A DNA stretch of 64,000 bases. Source: Penicillium oxalicum (taxonomy: Eukaryota; Ascomycota; Eurotiomycetes; Eurotiales; Aspergillaceae). The position numbers and the translations under genes were made by a program. The number at the start of each line of letters is the position of its first letter. Position 1 is the first letter of the stretch. A model generated the notes under the pieces. The model was not told where the DNA came from. It saw nothing but the letters and a program-made list of their open reading frames with translations, and did no database searches. Positions 44,207-55,545 of this stretch are shown piece by piece. The stretch is from NCBI RefSeq assembly GCF_001723175.1, contig NC_064652.1:496001-560000 (forward strand), written 5' to 3'.

Positions 44207-46564
44207 ATGGAGAACAGCCCGACGCAGCGGCCAGCGTCCCAGCTGATTGCTGGGTTCACGTCGCCTCCGGCGACCGCTGGATCGCAAAATATCATGCAGC
44301 AGTCGTCATTGTCCATGAGACCACCGCCCTTTAGTCACGGTCAGTATAAATTGATTCCCCAGTCAAGTCGCAGCGAAACCATCGAAGCAGCGCTGACGAG
44401 CCATTTGTGCTTTCAGATGTCGAGAAGGAGGAATTGCGCGTCAAACTCAGTACGCTCACCTACGAGCTTGCGAATCTGAAACAAGAGCGGGAAATGGAAG
44501 CGATCCGGTATGAAAAAGAGACCAGAAGCCTTCAGTTGAAGGCAGATGCAGACTTCCGCAAAGCGCAGGTAGGTGCTAATCTAAGTTGCGACCGAAATTT
44601 CCAACGGCTGACCAATATCGTCAAAGGCAGCCGAGTCCGCCAGTGTGCGCGCGAATGCGAAGACGGAAGCATTAGCCAAAGAGTTGAAGGAAACGCAGGA
44701 GCAATTATTGAGTGACAAGACGGCCTTTGAACGCAAGATTCGTGACTTGCAGGATGAGAAGCAGAATGTCCAGGAAGAACTTACAGACGCACTGGCTCAA
44801 GTTTCCGACCAAGACCGCCAATTCAAATATCAAGTCAACGAGCTCGAAACCGTTCGTGCCTCGCTCCAGAAAACGATAGACGAGCTACAGCACGATCTGC
44901 AGGAAGCGCGTGCTTCTCAGCAGTCGACTCAGGATAAACTCTCTCAACGCGAAGCTGAGGTGGCGGACCTGGAGTCGCAAAATATACAGCTAAAGGCCGA
45001 GGGCAACGATGCAGAGACATTGACTATCCTGAAGCGCGAGCTCTCTGATCAAGTGCACCACATCCGAGAACTGGAAACGACAAATCGCGAACAGACTGCA
45101 GAGTTACGCCATTTGCGAAAGTCGCAAAAAAATGTGGAAGTAGTGGAAGAACAAAAGAGATCACTGGAGAATCAGCTGCAGCTGTTGCGCGGTCTGGAGG
45201 CGGAACTAAGTACCGTGCAGATTCAGAAACAAGTATTGGAAGACGAGCGACAATCGTGGGCCAGCCTCCTTCAGACGAATGACCAGTCCATGGAATTCGA
45301 CTCACCTGAAGCAATCGTGCGAGCTCTGGTTCAAGAAAGAATCGAAAAAGCTACACTGGTTGATCGCCTCGGCACGGTTGATGCTCAATTCTTGGAGAAA
45401 GACGAGACTATCGCAATGCTTGAAAAAGAGAAAGCACAGCTCCGACAAGAACTTGAAAAACTTCGTGTGGCGGGAAGCATCGCCGCGGGCGCGTCGGCAC
45501 CTGCGGCAGCTGAGGCTCGTGTTCGCTCCAGGCTAGAACGACAGCGTGCTCTTGCCGTCAAGGAGGTTGAGTATCTCAGAGCTCAGCTGAAGACTTTTGA
45601 CACCGAGGAAGAAACAATGAATATGGGAGAAACCACCTTTGATGCGCAAAAGTCGGCACAAATTGCGCAGCTGGAACAGCTGGTTGATGAGTACCGCAAC
45701 GAATTACAGAAAGCTCACGAGGAGCTGTCTCAGCGGGAACCTCCGTCGCAGCAGTCAGAAGAAGCTCAAAACAGAGGATTAAAGCGACCCTTGTCGCCTA
45801 CGGAAAGCGACGCGGAAAACGAGCGCCTCGCCGTTCTTACTCGCAAGAACCGCAAGCTGCAGGAATCGTTGGCAAAGTCACAAGAGGCGACAACGCTTGC
45901 CAAGCGGGAATTGGACGCCGCAAAGTCTCAGATCAAATCATTGAAGGCCAAATCACATACCCGCATCCTCGAACTGCGCGACAACCCAACTGCCATTACA
46001 GAGAAGATCAAAATGACAACTCTCAACACGCTTCGCTCCGAGAATCAAGCTCTCATGGCCCAGCTCCGTGGTGAAAATACCGGCGTCAAAGTCGTTCCCG
46101 TCAGCACACTGGATAGCCTGAAATTGGAGATGCAGGAAATGGAGCGAATTGTAGCCGAAAAAGAGAAACGCATGCGCCGATTCAAGGAAATTTTCACCGC
46201 AAAGTCCTCTGAATTCCGAGAAGCGGTGGCTTCCCTACTGGGATACAAGCTTGACTTCCTTCCCAATGGCCGTGTTCGGGTCACCTCGATGTTCCATCTT
46301 TCAGCCGCCTACCGACATGGTGACAGCGACGCGCGATCTGATGCTCGCGGGCCTGGTAGCATGGGTAACGGCGAAGAGAATTCCATTGTTTTCGACGGAG
46401 AGAATGGTACAATGAAGATCTCCGGCGGACCCAATAGTCTCTTCGCCTTGGAGATTAAACCTTTGATCAAGTTCTGGGTCGAGGAAAGAAAGGACATCCC
46501 TTGCTTTCTGGCAGCCATGACACTTGACTTTTACGACAAGACTACCAGAGCTGCTAGGATTTGA
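44207..46564 (+). CDS. MAD1: Spindle assembly checkpoint protein Mad1
   Basis: Kinetochore/nuclear-pore coiled-coil protein that presents Mad2 (known). Exons 44207-44339, 44417-44568 and 44627-46564 give 740 aa. The start is MENSPTQRPASQLIAGF. Almost the whole length after residue 45 is heptad coiled coil. A Mad2-interaction motif is visible at about 541-549 (RILELRDNP), matching [K/R]-phi-phi-x-x-phi-x-x-x-P of yeast and human Mad1. The C-terminal globular domain begins with RFKEIFTAKSSEFREAVASLLGY, continues KLDFLPNGRVRVTSMF and ends FWVEERKDIPCFLAAMTLDFY, as in Mad1. The third exon uses the TCAAAG acceptor, giving AAESASVRANAK. No anomalies. Confidence 0.93.
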
Positions 46565-47570
46565 TGTGCTTGATGTGCCTGCGTGGCTCTTCTAATGTAT
46601 CATCTCGTCATCTCACTTGTGACAGGAGCTGACCCAATCGTGGGCGACCCTCTGGTGACTCAAAGTCTAGTGCACACGAGGTCACTTTTTTCGGATCTTC
46701 TCTATATACCCATTTCATTCCCACAAGGAGAGCAGACATCTCAGAATTCAATTCCGTCAGCTCCAAACCAGTCATTCGCATTCCATTCATTCTAGTAGCT
46801 AGGCTGGAGCCATTGCCCCTTTGACCTTTATTTGTGAGTAGCTCAAGTATCGACACTTGTAGCTTAAGAGTCGAGTCGTCTCGGAATTAGGGTTCCGAGC
46901 AATGCTTCGCGCGAGGGGCAACGTGAGAACCTATTAGCGAGGTTTTCCCATTAGCCCGAAAATGTAGTCTTTTGTGACGCAGGTGAGGGACGAAGCGTTA
47001 CCAGACGAATGTCTTCCTCCCAGTGGACTTTTCGTGGGCTTGTCCGTGGATGATCGTGAAACCTAAACAACCTTCCGTCGTTTAATTGCTTCTCAATCGA
47101 ATCATGTGGACGCCGAACATCAAAGGCCCCTAGGTACGCGCCCTCGAAATTGAAAGCCATACCTCTACAGAGAAATGATTGTTATTACAATGGGGGATTC
47201 GGGAATCAAGGGAGATGCACTGGGAGACCCTGACTTCAATCCAAGGGCTCCCAAATAGGGAAATCAAATTCAAAGCGAACCGCATAAGTACACACCCAGC
47301 AGCAACTATAAAAACGAGAACAGATTGCAATACACAACAGGGGGGAAGCTATTCGCAAGGGCAGACATAGTCATGTCAACAGGGAATTACAAAAGAACAA
47401 TTGATAACTAGAGGAAGGAGATTGAAAGACGGCATCCCTCCAGGGAACTAACACAGCCTTCCCATTCAGCCTTCACATTAGGCCGACATCCGGCCATTGG
47501 CAACTCAATCGCTTCCTGAAAGGACACAACTCGTTGGGAATAGGCGGTTTACCGTATATGGGTATCACTT
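46565..47570. other. Convergent 3' intergenic region
   Basis: Lies between the ends of MAD1 (+) and SYP1 (-). No gene, repeat or RNA recognised. Confidence 0.6.
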
Positions 47571-50500
47571 TCAGGCTGAGACGTATTTTCCAGCCACTAA
47601 TTTGCGAGTCGTGGGGACAGATTCCCAGGGCGACGGGCTCGGGAGTTTTCCAGAATCGGCAAATGGGTCGACCTCGCTTTCACTGGCCTGCGCTGGGGCC
47701 CGGCTGATACCAAGTCGTGATCCAGTTTCGGTATTGGTGAATTCGAAGCGTGCCTCAACATTGCCCTTGCGGGGGCCAGGAGTCGTGGTGGTGAAGCGGA
47801 CGAGGAATTTTCCGTCCTCGCCACCAGACCCTGGAGCTTTCACTTCTAGCTCTGGGATCTTCCAGATCACGCTGGAGGTCTTGCGGCGGAAGACGGCTCC
47901 AGAGTTAGGATACATGACTGCACTGGCGGCGTGGGCAACAGATTCCCGGGGCTGTTTAGTCACTTCGTCTTCAGGGGCCACATCGAGAGCCACGGTGAGA
48001 GCGACATTCTTCAATGTTATTGAACCCGCTGAAGCCGAAATGAACGAAGGGTTCAAAGAGTAAAATATGATAGCGCTGGCTTGGTTTTCCTCAATGTTCC
48101 ACGCTGGCTTGAAGATGACAGGGCTGTATGCCGAAGGATTCATCGGATCAATGTGCACCTGATACTTGAAAGCGACAGTAGGCATCGAGCGTGAAATGCT
48201 GCCAAGCTGTATTTCGTACTCTCCGCGCTTGTCCTCAATCCCCTCTCCATTGGATTCATGAACAAAGTGTGGATTCGCGGCGACCTTTTCCAGAGATGCG
48301 AAATTGTCCAAACGAATGAGTACCTTGCCAACTGAATGGCCGGGCTGAGGGTTGTTCGCTAAAGCAAGCTCTCCCACAACAGATGACTTGGTTACCTTTC
48401 CCTCGAAGAGCCACGCACTGACAGTCTCGATGATGGACGCATTCAGGCCGGGTTCATGAAGCTCAGGGTGAATACTGGGGCCGAGGCTGTGTGCAGTATG
48501 CCCTGATCGAACCGAGGTAGTATCCGACATTGCATGATCATCCATGGTGTTTGTTGGGGACGCAGCATGCCTAGGTGAAGATGGGCCAAACTGATCTGAC
48601 CCGGCTGATGAGCCGGTCATGTCTGCCCCAGCGTTGGGAACGAAAACTGTATTGCGAACGTCGCGACGGCCTCGAAGAGTACCTGCATTTCGTCTAATGC
48701 CAGGCTGTGGAGCGCGCTGTATCATTTGGATGGGTTAACGACCGTCGAAGTAGGCTTTACAAGGATTCACGCACCATTCGAAGAGTATTCGCCATGTCAT
48801 CCATGGCCTTCTTCGCTTGACTCTCGTCCTCAAAAATTGGCTGATCACGGATTGTCAAGTTTACGCCTGAGTCCTCCACGCTACAGAAGCATTAGCTTAG
48901 GCGGATGCACGGTCACCCTCGACCAACGGAGACGTACGCAGATGCTTCTCTTTGTGCTCTAGTGATTTCATCGACACTTGAGGGTCGTTCCGTAAACCCT
49001 TCAGAATCGACATTGGGCTGAGACGGCTGTAACTGATAATGATCAGTATATGTCCCAAAGTCCTGAACTTCTTTAGCACGCAGCTGATTCCAGTGGCCTA
49101 CCTGACTTGTGCCGTTAGTCATAGATATCTCTTCGCTTCGCGGAGTGTTTTCGTTTGGAGCAGATGTTTCTGGTTGAGAAGCAAATGTAGGGGCCATGGC
49201 TCCAACCGTATCAGTGTCGTGTGAAATGTTTTCATTACGCAGGGACGATTCCTCAGTCAACGAAGTTCCTGGTCGATCTGCCGTGGAAGGTGGAGATTCG
49301 GGAATCTGCGCCTCTCGAGAGCTATCAGATCTCATGAAAGATGAGAATGGGCTCCTATGCTTCTTCTCTGCTTTTCGATCAGAGCTGCCACCCATGGGTG
49401 GGACCACGCTCTTTCTTCGGTTCATCACGGTACCAAGCCGTCTCAGGCCACCCAGTGGTGTGTGGCGAGGCAATGGCTCGGGAGCTGTAAAGAGACGACT
49501 GCTGTTAATTGTATGAAAAAGACTCGAACGGAGCAGCTTCTATAACTCCCGGTACTTACCTGGTGGTGTCTGGGATGAAGTCCCTGCTGGAGCAAGTGTC
49601 TCTGATCGGCCTGATCGCTGGCTGGCTGCATCATCTTGGATCCTTGAGGGGGGTGCAAGCGGCGCGGCAGCTGGAGGGGCCGTGGGCGCTTCAGAATCTG
49701 CAGTAGAAGGAGCAATTGAAGCTGCAGGGTTCACGTCCGCCTGCGAGTTTTGTCGGGAAGACAGCCGCGGTGTAAATTGTGCACGTTTACCGGCCATCTT
49801 GGCAGCGAACGTCTTGATTTCATCCGCCGTTTGCACATTCAGCAGCACATTCAGACAACTCTCGGCTGCCTCTCGACAACGCTCGACTTGATCCAGCTCG
49901 TGAGTCTCCAGCTGGGTGAGCACATCACGCAGATGATTCAGGCGAGACTCGTCTGCAGCTTGGAGCTGCTCGTAGACGAATGGAGCCCGCGATTCCCATT
50001 GCTGATTTACTTCCTCGGCGGCAGCAATGGCACCCGAAAGGCTGCTGGCTCCTTTAGTCCCCTTGCCCTTCGCTTTGTCCACTTTCTTCTGTGCGGCTTC
50101 GAGGTTCTTGGCGAGACTTGAGAGGTTGTTCTGGACCCCGGGCATTGATTGCATTTCGGCATTCTTGGCGCTGTACTCTCTTAGCGGACGCTCCACGTCT
50201 TCTTCAATCTTGGTCGCAAGTGTCTCGTGCGATGTGGCAAGTGTCTCCGTGGCGTTAATGATGCGCTGCCATGGAATTTGGAAGATACTGTACAATCATG
50301 CATACGAGAATTAGCTATCTGCGAGGAGCAGACGCGCGTATCCCGGTGCACCGCACCATCCTTACTCACCCCATTGCCACGCCATTGTCCACCGGTGGTC
50401 GACTTGCCAATTTCCGTAGACCCTGAGCATAGGCTTCTTCGACACGGCGGCGCTCCTAGATTCACCATGTCAGGCTTTTTTTTTCCAGGGGATGGCGGGC

Positions 50501-50780
50501 AAATCGCAAAGCGTGGCCGAATTGGCAAATCTGGGGTATTGAAAGCCGTGGCGTCCGTACCTGCAGGAAGTCGGCAATGTCTGAATTGATCTTGTTGATC
50601 AATCGAATACGATCGGTAAGCACAGTTGATGCTTGTGTAGGGTGAAGGGTAGCCTGTGCCAGGGGGAAGATCAATTCAGAATCAGTTTCAATGCCCATCC
50701 TCGTGAGCACCAGCAAACGGGTGGAGTGAGCTCGACAATCATACCAGCAGCGCCGGATACTCCTGGCGCGAGAGCTCCAT
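47571..50780 (-). CDS. SYP1: F-BAR / muniscin endocytic adaptor (Syp1-like)
   Basis: Early endocytic adaptor that bends membrane and binds cargo at cortical sites (known for yeast Syp1/FCHo). Seven exons: 50780-50745, 50653-50561, 50455-50370, 50287-49560, 49484-48938, 48880-48775 and 48716-47571, all GT-AG and in phase, giving 913 aa. The start MELSRQEYPALLATLHPTQA and ERRRVEEAYAQGLRKLA define the F-BAR domain (about 1-260). The centre is disordered, with Pro/Ala and Ser-rich stretches (STADSEAPTAPPAAAPLAPP) and basic patches. The C-terminal mu-homology domain runs from about residue 620 (SIIETVSAWLFEGKVTKSSV) to YVSA. The first three exons are short and easily missed. It shares a 370-bp divergent promoter with the kinase. 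Confidence 0.92.
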
Positions 50781-51150
50781 GGTGTCAGAATTGATGTCAA
50801 ACTGGACAGCGCACCAAGCACATAATCAGCCGATCGAGAGCGCTCTGGGTGGGTGTCTGGATCCCACAGTTGATCCTTTGTCGGGAGGTCGGGGTAAGAT
50901 CGATCAGTGATTGCGGGTTGAGTGTGGATGCGCTGATGCTCGGTCACCCACGGCAGCCATGGGGATGGAATGACGACGACCAGAAACACAGCAGAACGGG
51001 TAATGATGGCTCAAGCCAATCAGAAGACGACAAATCCGTTTCATCGGTTTCGAGCTCCGTCGCAGGGTCACATGACATCATCATCATCGTTGACCTGTGG
51101 TTTTCGGCTGAGCCCGCGAAGCCTTCGTTGACAGCTCCACTGGGCTCATC
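50781..51150. promoter_or_regulatory. Divergent promoter between SYP1 and CAK-type kinase
   Basis: 370 bp between opposed start codons. No clear TATA or pyrimidine tract. Purely positional inference of shared control. Confidence 0.5.
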
Positions 51151-52646
51151 ATGGATTGGAGGACCGAGTTGGGGTTCACAGACCGGTTAAGGGCAATTCA
51201 GTCTCTGTTAGTTGTCCGACTCTCAGATCTTGGTCCGTTCAGATAGACTTGATCCCTGACATTAGCGTAAAGTACCACGGCCCATCAGCAAACTTCCACG
51301 CCTTCGGCTTTTGCAGAGGCACAAGCTATAGCGCGGCAATGCGAGACTGAAGCGTATGATAAAGCCACCTCCAAGGTGAGCCTATTGTCTACTTTGCCTG
51401 TTTGTCAACACAATCACCCAGCACCGACTGATGCCCTGTCAGGAGGAGTATGATCAGTTGTGCCAGCAAGCGATTGATAGAGCCGAAAGAACGTCGACAT
51501 CAACAGTTGCCAATTGCACCACACACGAGCAAGATGACCTTCAAGACTCAGGTGGATTGAGAGATAGCTCTCCTGAGCGGTCTGTCGACTGTACTGTTGG
51601 GGTGACCCTTGGAGCTTACACGTCATGCGTTCCCTTTTTCGACGGGTTGCATTCTACGATATTCAAGTCACAGGCTGAGGATGGCACGCTGCGAGCTGTG
51701 AAAGTCACTACACCGCACTTGATGGTTGCTCCTCATGATGCCCATCGCGAAGTGCGGTTGTTGCGGGACGCCGCCAGTATCCGCATCGTCCCTTTGATCG
51801 AGACGTTCAATCTGGACCAAGGACGGATGGTCATGGTCTTTCCTTTCATCCGCTATGACTTTGCGCAACTACTCCAGCGAGATATGGTGACTGCCGCGCA
51901 GACGCGGTCCATCCTTCGTGATCTTTTTGAGGCCTTGCAACACATTCATGAACTGGGAATCATCCATCGAGACATCAAGCCCTCCAACATCCTCATGAAG
52001 TCCCCCGACGGACCCGCCTATCTAGCCGACTTTGGCATCTCTTGGAAAGAGGGAGACTCAGGTTCCGAGCCCAGCGACTCCAAGATTACCGACGTTGGAA
52101 CCACACATTACCGCGCGCCCGAGCTTCTTTTCGGGTACAAGGCATACGGGCCTTCCCTGGACCTATGGGCGGCGGGGTGTGTCGTGGGAGAAGCCATTGC
52201 TGTCGGACATCGTGAGCTCTTCAATTCTGGGCCGCTTGGAAGTGACCTCTCCCTGGTTCACTCTATATTCAGCACATTGGGAACTCCAGACGAGACTGTG
52301 TGGCCGGTAAGATTGTCAAGTGATTTAGGGAAAAGTTGTCTGGTGTGTCAAAAAAAAAAGACAAGAAAAAGCTGACCGTCATTGCAGGATGTCAAACTCT
52401 TGCCCGACTGGGGTAAGGTGGAATTTCACACATACCCACCGCGCTCCTGGCAAGATATCCTCCCATCCGTCTCTTCTAATGGCCGTAACCTCGTGAGCGG
52501 CCTGGTTCGCTACCAAGGCAGTGAGCGTCTCTCTGCCAAAGAGGTATGTGATTGCAAAGAACGTGTTTCATCTGATCTGGCTCTGACGAGGGCAGGCACT
52601 TGGGCATCCATATTTCTCGGCCGACAAAAGCACGTTTACAAATTGA
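51151..52646 (+). CDS. CMGC protein kinase, CDK-activating kinase type (Cak1/Csk1-like)
   Basis: Five exons, 51151-51206, 51273-51375, 51443-52306, 52388-52543 and 52596-52646, give 409 aa. The first intron ends at a GTAAAG acceptor 15 nt after CTGAC, the only choice keeping the frame. MDWRTELGFTDRLRAIQSL and the coiled N-terminus precede the catalytic domain. Visible: invariant Lys in LRAVKVT (K140), HRDIKPSN (HRD 228-230), DFG (249-251), GTTHYRAPE (APE 278-280) and DLWAAGCVVGEAIA. The expected glycine-rich loop is replaced by GAYTSCVPFFDGLHSTIFKS, without GxGxxG, as in yeast Cak1. The last exon supplies ALGHPYFSADK, which ends the kinase fold. Function as CAK is inferred; another CMGC kinase role is possible. 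Confidence 0.82.
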
Positions 52647-55545
52647 TTGCAAAAGCGGCGCAACTATCACGGTCAAGAACGTTGTTGAGCCAAGCGTCTT
52701 TCAAGGCATCAGCGTCGACACTCTTGTCGTGACTCGCAGAGCCCTCGTTTCACCATCATTTCCGTACGGTCATATTGATTTGACTCATTTTATCGAGTTT
52801 GTCTGCGTATCTCAGAATGGTAGCGGAGTATTCAATACAGTGCGTTCTACGTTGCCATCTCTATGCGCATTGAGACCCCTGGGATCCATAGCGGGATTCT
52901 TGAACAATAATTCTGAAGTCGACCCCCTTCCAAACGATCATTGAACGCATTAGCTAGGTAGTGTATGTGGTGCAGCAGAAGGTGCATTCATCCGCGCTCG
53001 AGTCAAATCCTTGAGAGATTCAAAACACGTGAATGTCAGCATGACTCGTACCCGTTCAGCCTAAGTAATCCTGTCCCGAGATGTGTCCGCAGGTGGGGAC
53101 TTCGTGTCCAAGACTCCTACGCGATACAATCATCTCGTACCAATAAATGCCGTGCGAAAATAAATTCTCCAAATACGAGAGCTCGGACCTCACTAGATCT
53201 TCACACACAAGGCGTTATAATGTCTGTTCAGGAACGGGTTACCTTCGAAGTGCCAGAAACAATTCCTAAAGGACATTTTTTTTGGAACAATCTAATCTTC
53301 CTCTCGTCGAGTCAAAGCGAGTCGCTCGATAGGTGTTCACCCAAGTACTACCTCGCCCGGCAAGTATTTACTAGCCTCCGCGCCGGTCGAGGAACGCGAT
53401 TTCACCTGTGACTCAACTGAATGCACTAACGCGTTATCCGTTCGAGGTACTCGAGATGTCCAGCGGTTGCACGAGCTGATGACGACTGCTCCCCACGTTC
53501 CCGTTGCCTCGATCCCATGACAGCCTGCCCGAGATTCCAACGACGTGAGAAGTAAGAGACCAATGGATTCGTGTGATGCTCCTTGCTCGAGGGCGAGATG
53601 ATCTGTAGGACTGTAGACACCAGACAAGTGGACAATCTTGTGTGCGAGCATGGTCCATCAACACTCATCGGGACTTGAACGTGATTGTATCCGACTCGGT
53701 TAGTGCACTCCACACTCCCCGCTTCATCCGGAATTGTGCAATTGGCGGCACAATATCCAGATGGACAATTTGAAGGTACAGCCCGAGGCTCATTTCACCA
53801 TGGCGGGAAAGAGGGGGTCCATGCACGATACTGCTGTCATCAAATGTCGTCAAGATCAAGGTCCCGCTTGGAAGCCTAAGCGGCCGGCGAAGACGGTCAG
53901 ACCTCGCTTTTGTCACCCAGCAAAAATCGTTTCATTTGGTGAAATGGATAGGCCAAGGCCAGGGCTGGTACCTTGGAGTCTCATGGGTACAAGTACATGT
54001 AGTTGAGCGTGCACTTCGCCTCCAAGGTTTCCAATTTGGTTTACTCCCATTTCGTTTTTTGCGATTAAGTGGGGGGGTGGTATTCAGAGCGCTACACTAT
54101 GCACCTAATTTCCTCACTGTTGCTGATCCGCTCTACTTCCACATGAATGTTGAAGGTAGTGCTACTATATTGTCAGTCATTGCTTGATGCTCGCTGCCCG
54201 TACCGATGTAATCGTGTATACTGGCAACTACACAGATACACTCACTCATCGTAAGTTCTCGTGCTCTACAGCATGGTTTCAGAGAGTTGTATACTTGTAC
54301 CGTGAATCCCGCGTTCTCCCCGGTTCGTGTGGTGCCTTGCGATCAGACCCCGACTGCTCTTCTCCTCCGGCCGCACTTTAATGAAAAGTTCCACGGTCCA
54401 CTGGGGGCCCACCGTAAAGGTGTCACTGCCCCTGGGCTCAGTGCTCAGGACAAACTCAAGGTGCAACAGACTGGATGGACCAGTCTACCAGTGACCTGAC
54501 AAAAGGGTAGCGAACCGACCTGTCGTGCAATAATTGGACTGCTTCTCCGTCTTCTACGCAGGATTCCACGAGTCTCCGGTATCTCCCTCCGTGTACAGGA
54601 ATACGGTACAACATTTGAACTCACAGTGACCGTCATGCTCCGATGCCGAGCTCTCATTTGAAGGGGGCCCGCTGCCCAGCAGACTCGCCGTCAAGGACCA
54701 GGAGAGATAGATAATGTACGGTAATAAATCATCAGTGTTCATTTCCCGTCATGCCAAAACCAGGAACCGTAATTTATGAGCCAATGATCACCATGGCTAC
54801 TCCCCGATCATTTCCCAAGTAGGACTAGTGGGGATGTGCCTCCTTACTGTACCCAAATTGCTGGTCATCAGGTGATTGGATCGAGACGACTGGGTACCTG
54901 GTCATTGCCCCGAGTCGGTCCCAGTGCAGTGAACTTGGGCTCACCAAGGCGACTCTTTCGTGGAGAAGCGGAGGAGAGGAGAGAGTTGGACCATCAACAC
55001 AGTCGGCTCTGCGCAAAGTTGACTTGAGAGCCTACGGTGGCCCTTACCTCCCGTCCCACACACTGCCGTGACTGCGTCGCCGAACATCACAGTAGGAGAG
55101 ACACTGCAGTGCTGTTTGTGTTTCCCCCCCCCCAGGGTTGCTGGCTCTCCCTCTCCTCTTCCTTTCTCTCTCTCGTCGCTCTTTACTCCATCGTCAACCC
55201 TATCCACTCTTTTTTTTGTGTTGACATACCTGTGCGACCTGGCCGTCGCCATTCCCTCATTTGTATCTCTCTGACGTTCATTTCGACTGGGTGATCGGGG
55301 TCAGCCACCCCCCGATCTCGAGTTGTCCATTCTTTGAGTCCACATTCTTCGGCGCGCAACAACGTGCGACTTTGACCCTGATCAACACGATCCTCTGATT
55401 CCTGGCCCAGACGCAGCCAGGAATTTAGACCTAGACCCCATCAACCGATTGTCTTTTTAGAAGCGACTCTCCCCGGAACGCGCTGTTCCTGTCCGAAAGA
55501 TCGACCGACCATCCTTTTCCCGACAAGGAGCTCCTGCTCGTCAAT
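52647..55545. other. Long intergenic region
   Basis: 2.9 kb, the longest gap. Open frames (for example 52600-52944, 53665-53916) lack motifs and cross-frame splice support. A 10-C run lies at 55124-55133 within a CT-rich stretch (55100-55220) that is probably the promoter of the SH3 gene. No transposon or RNA recognised. Confidence 0.5.
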
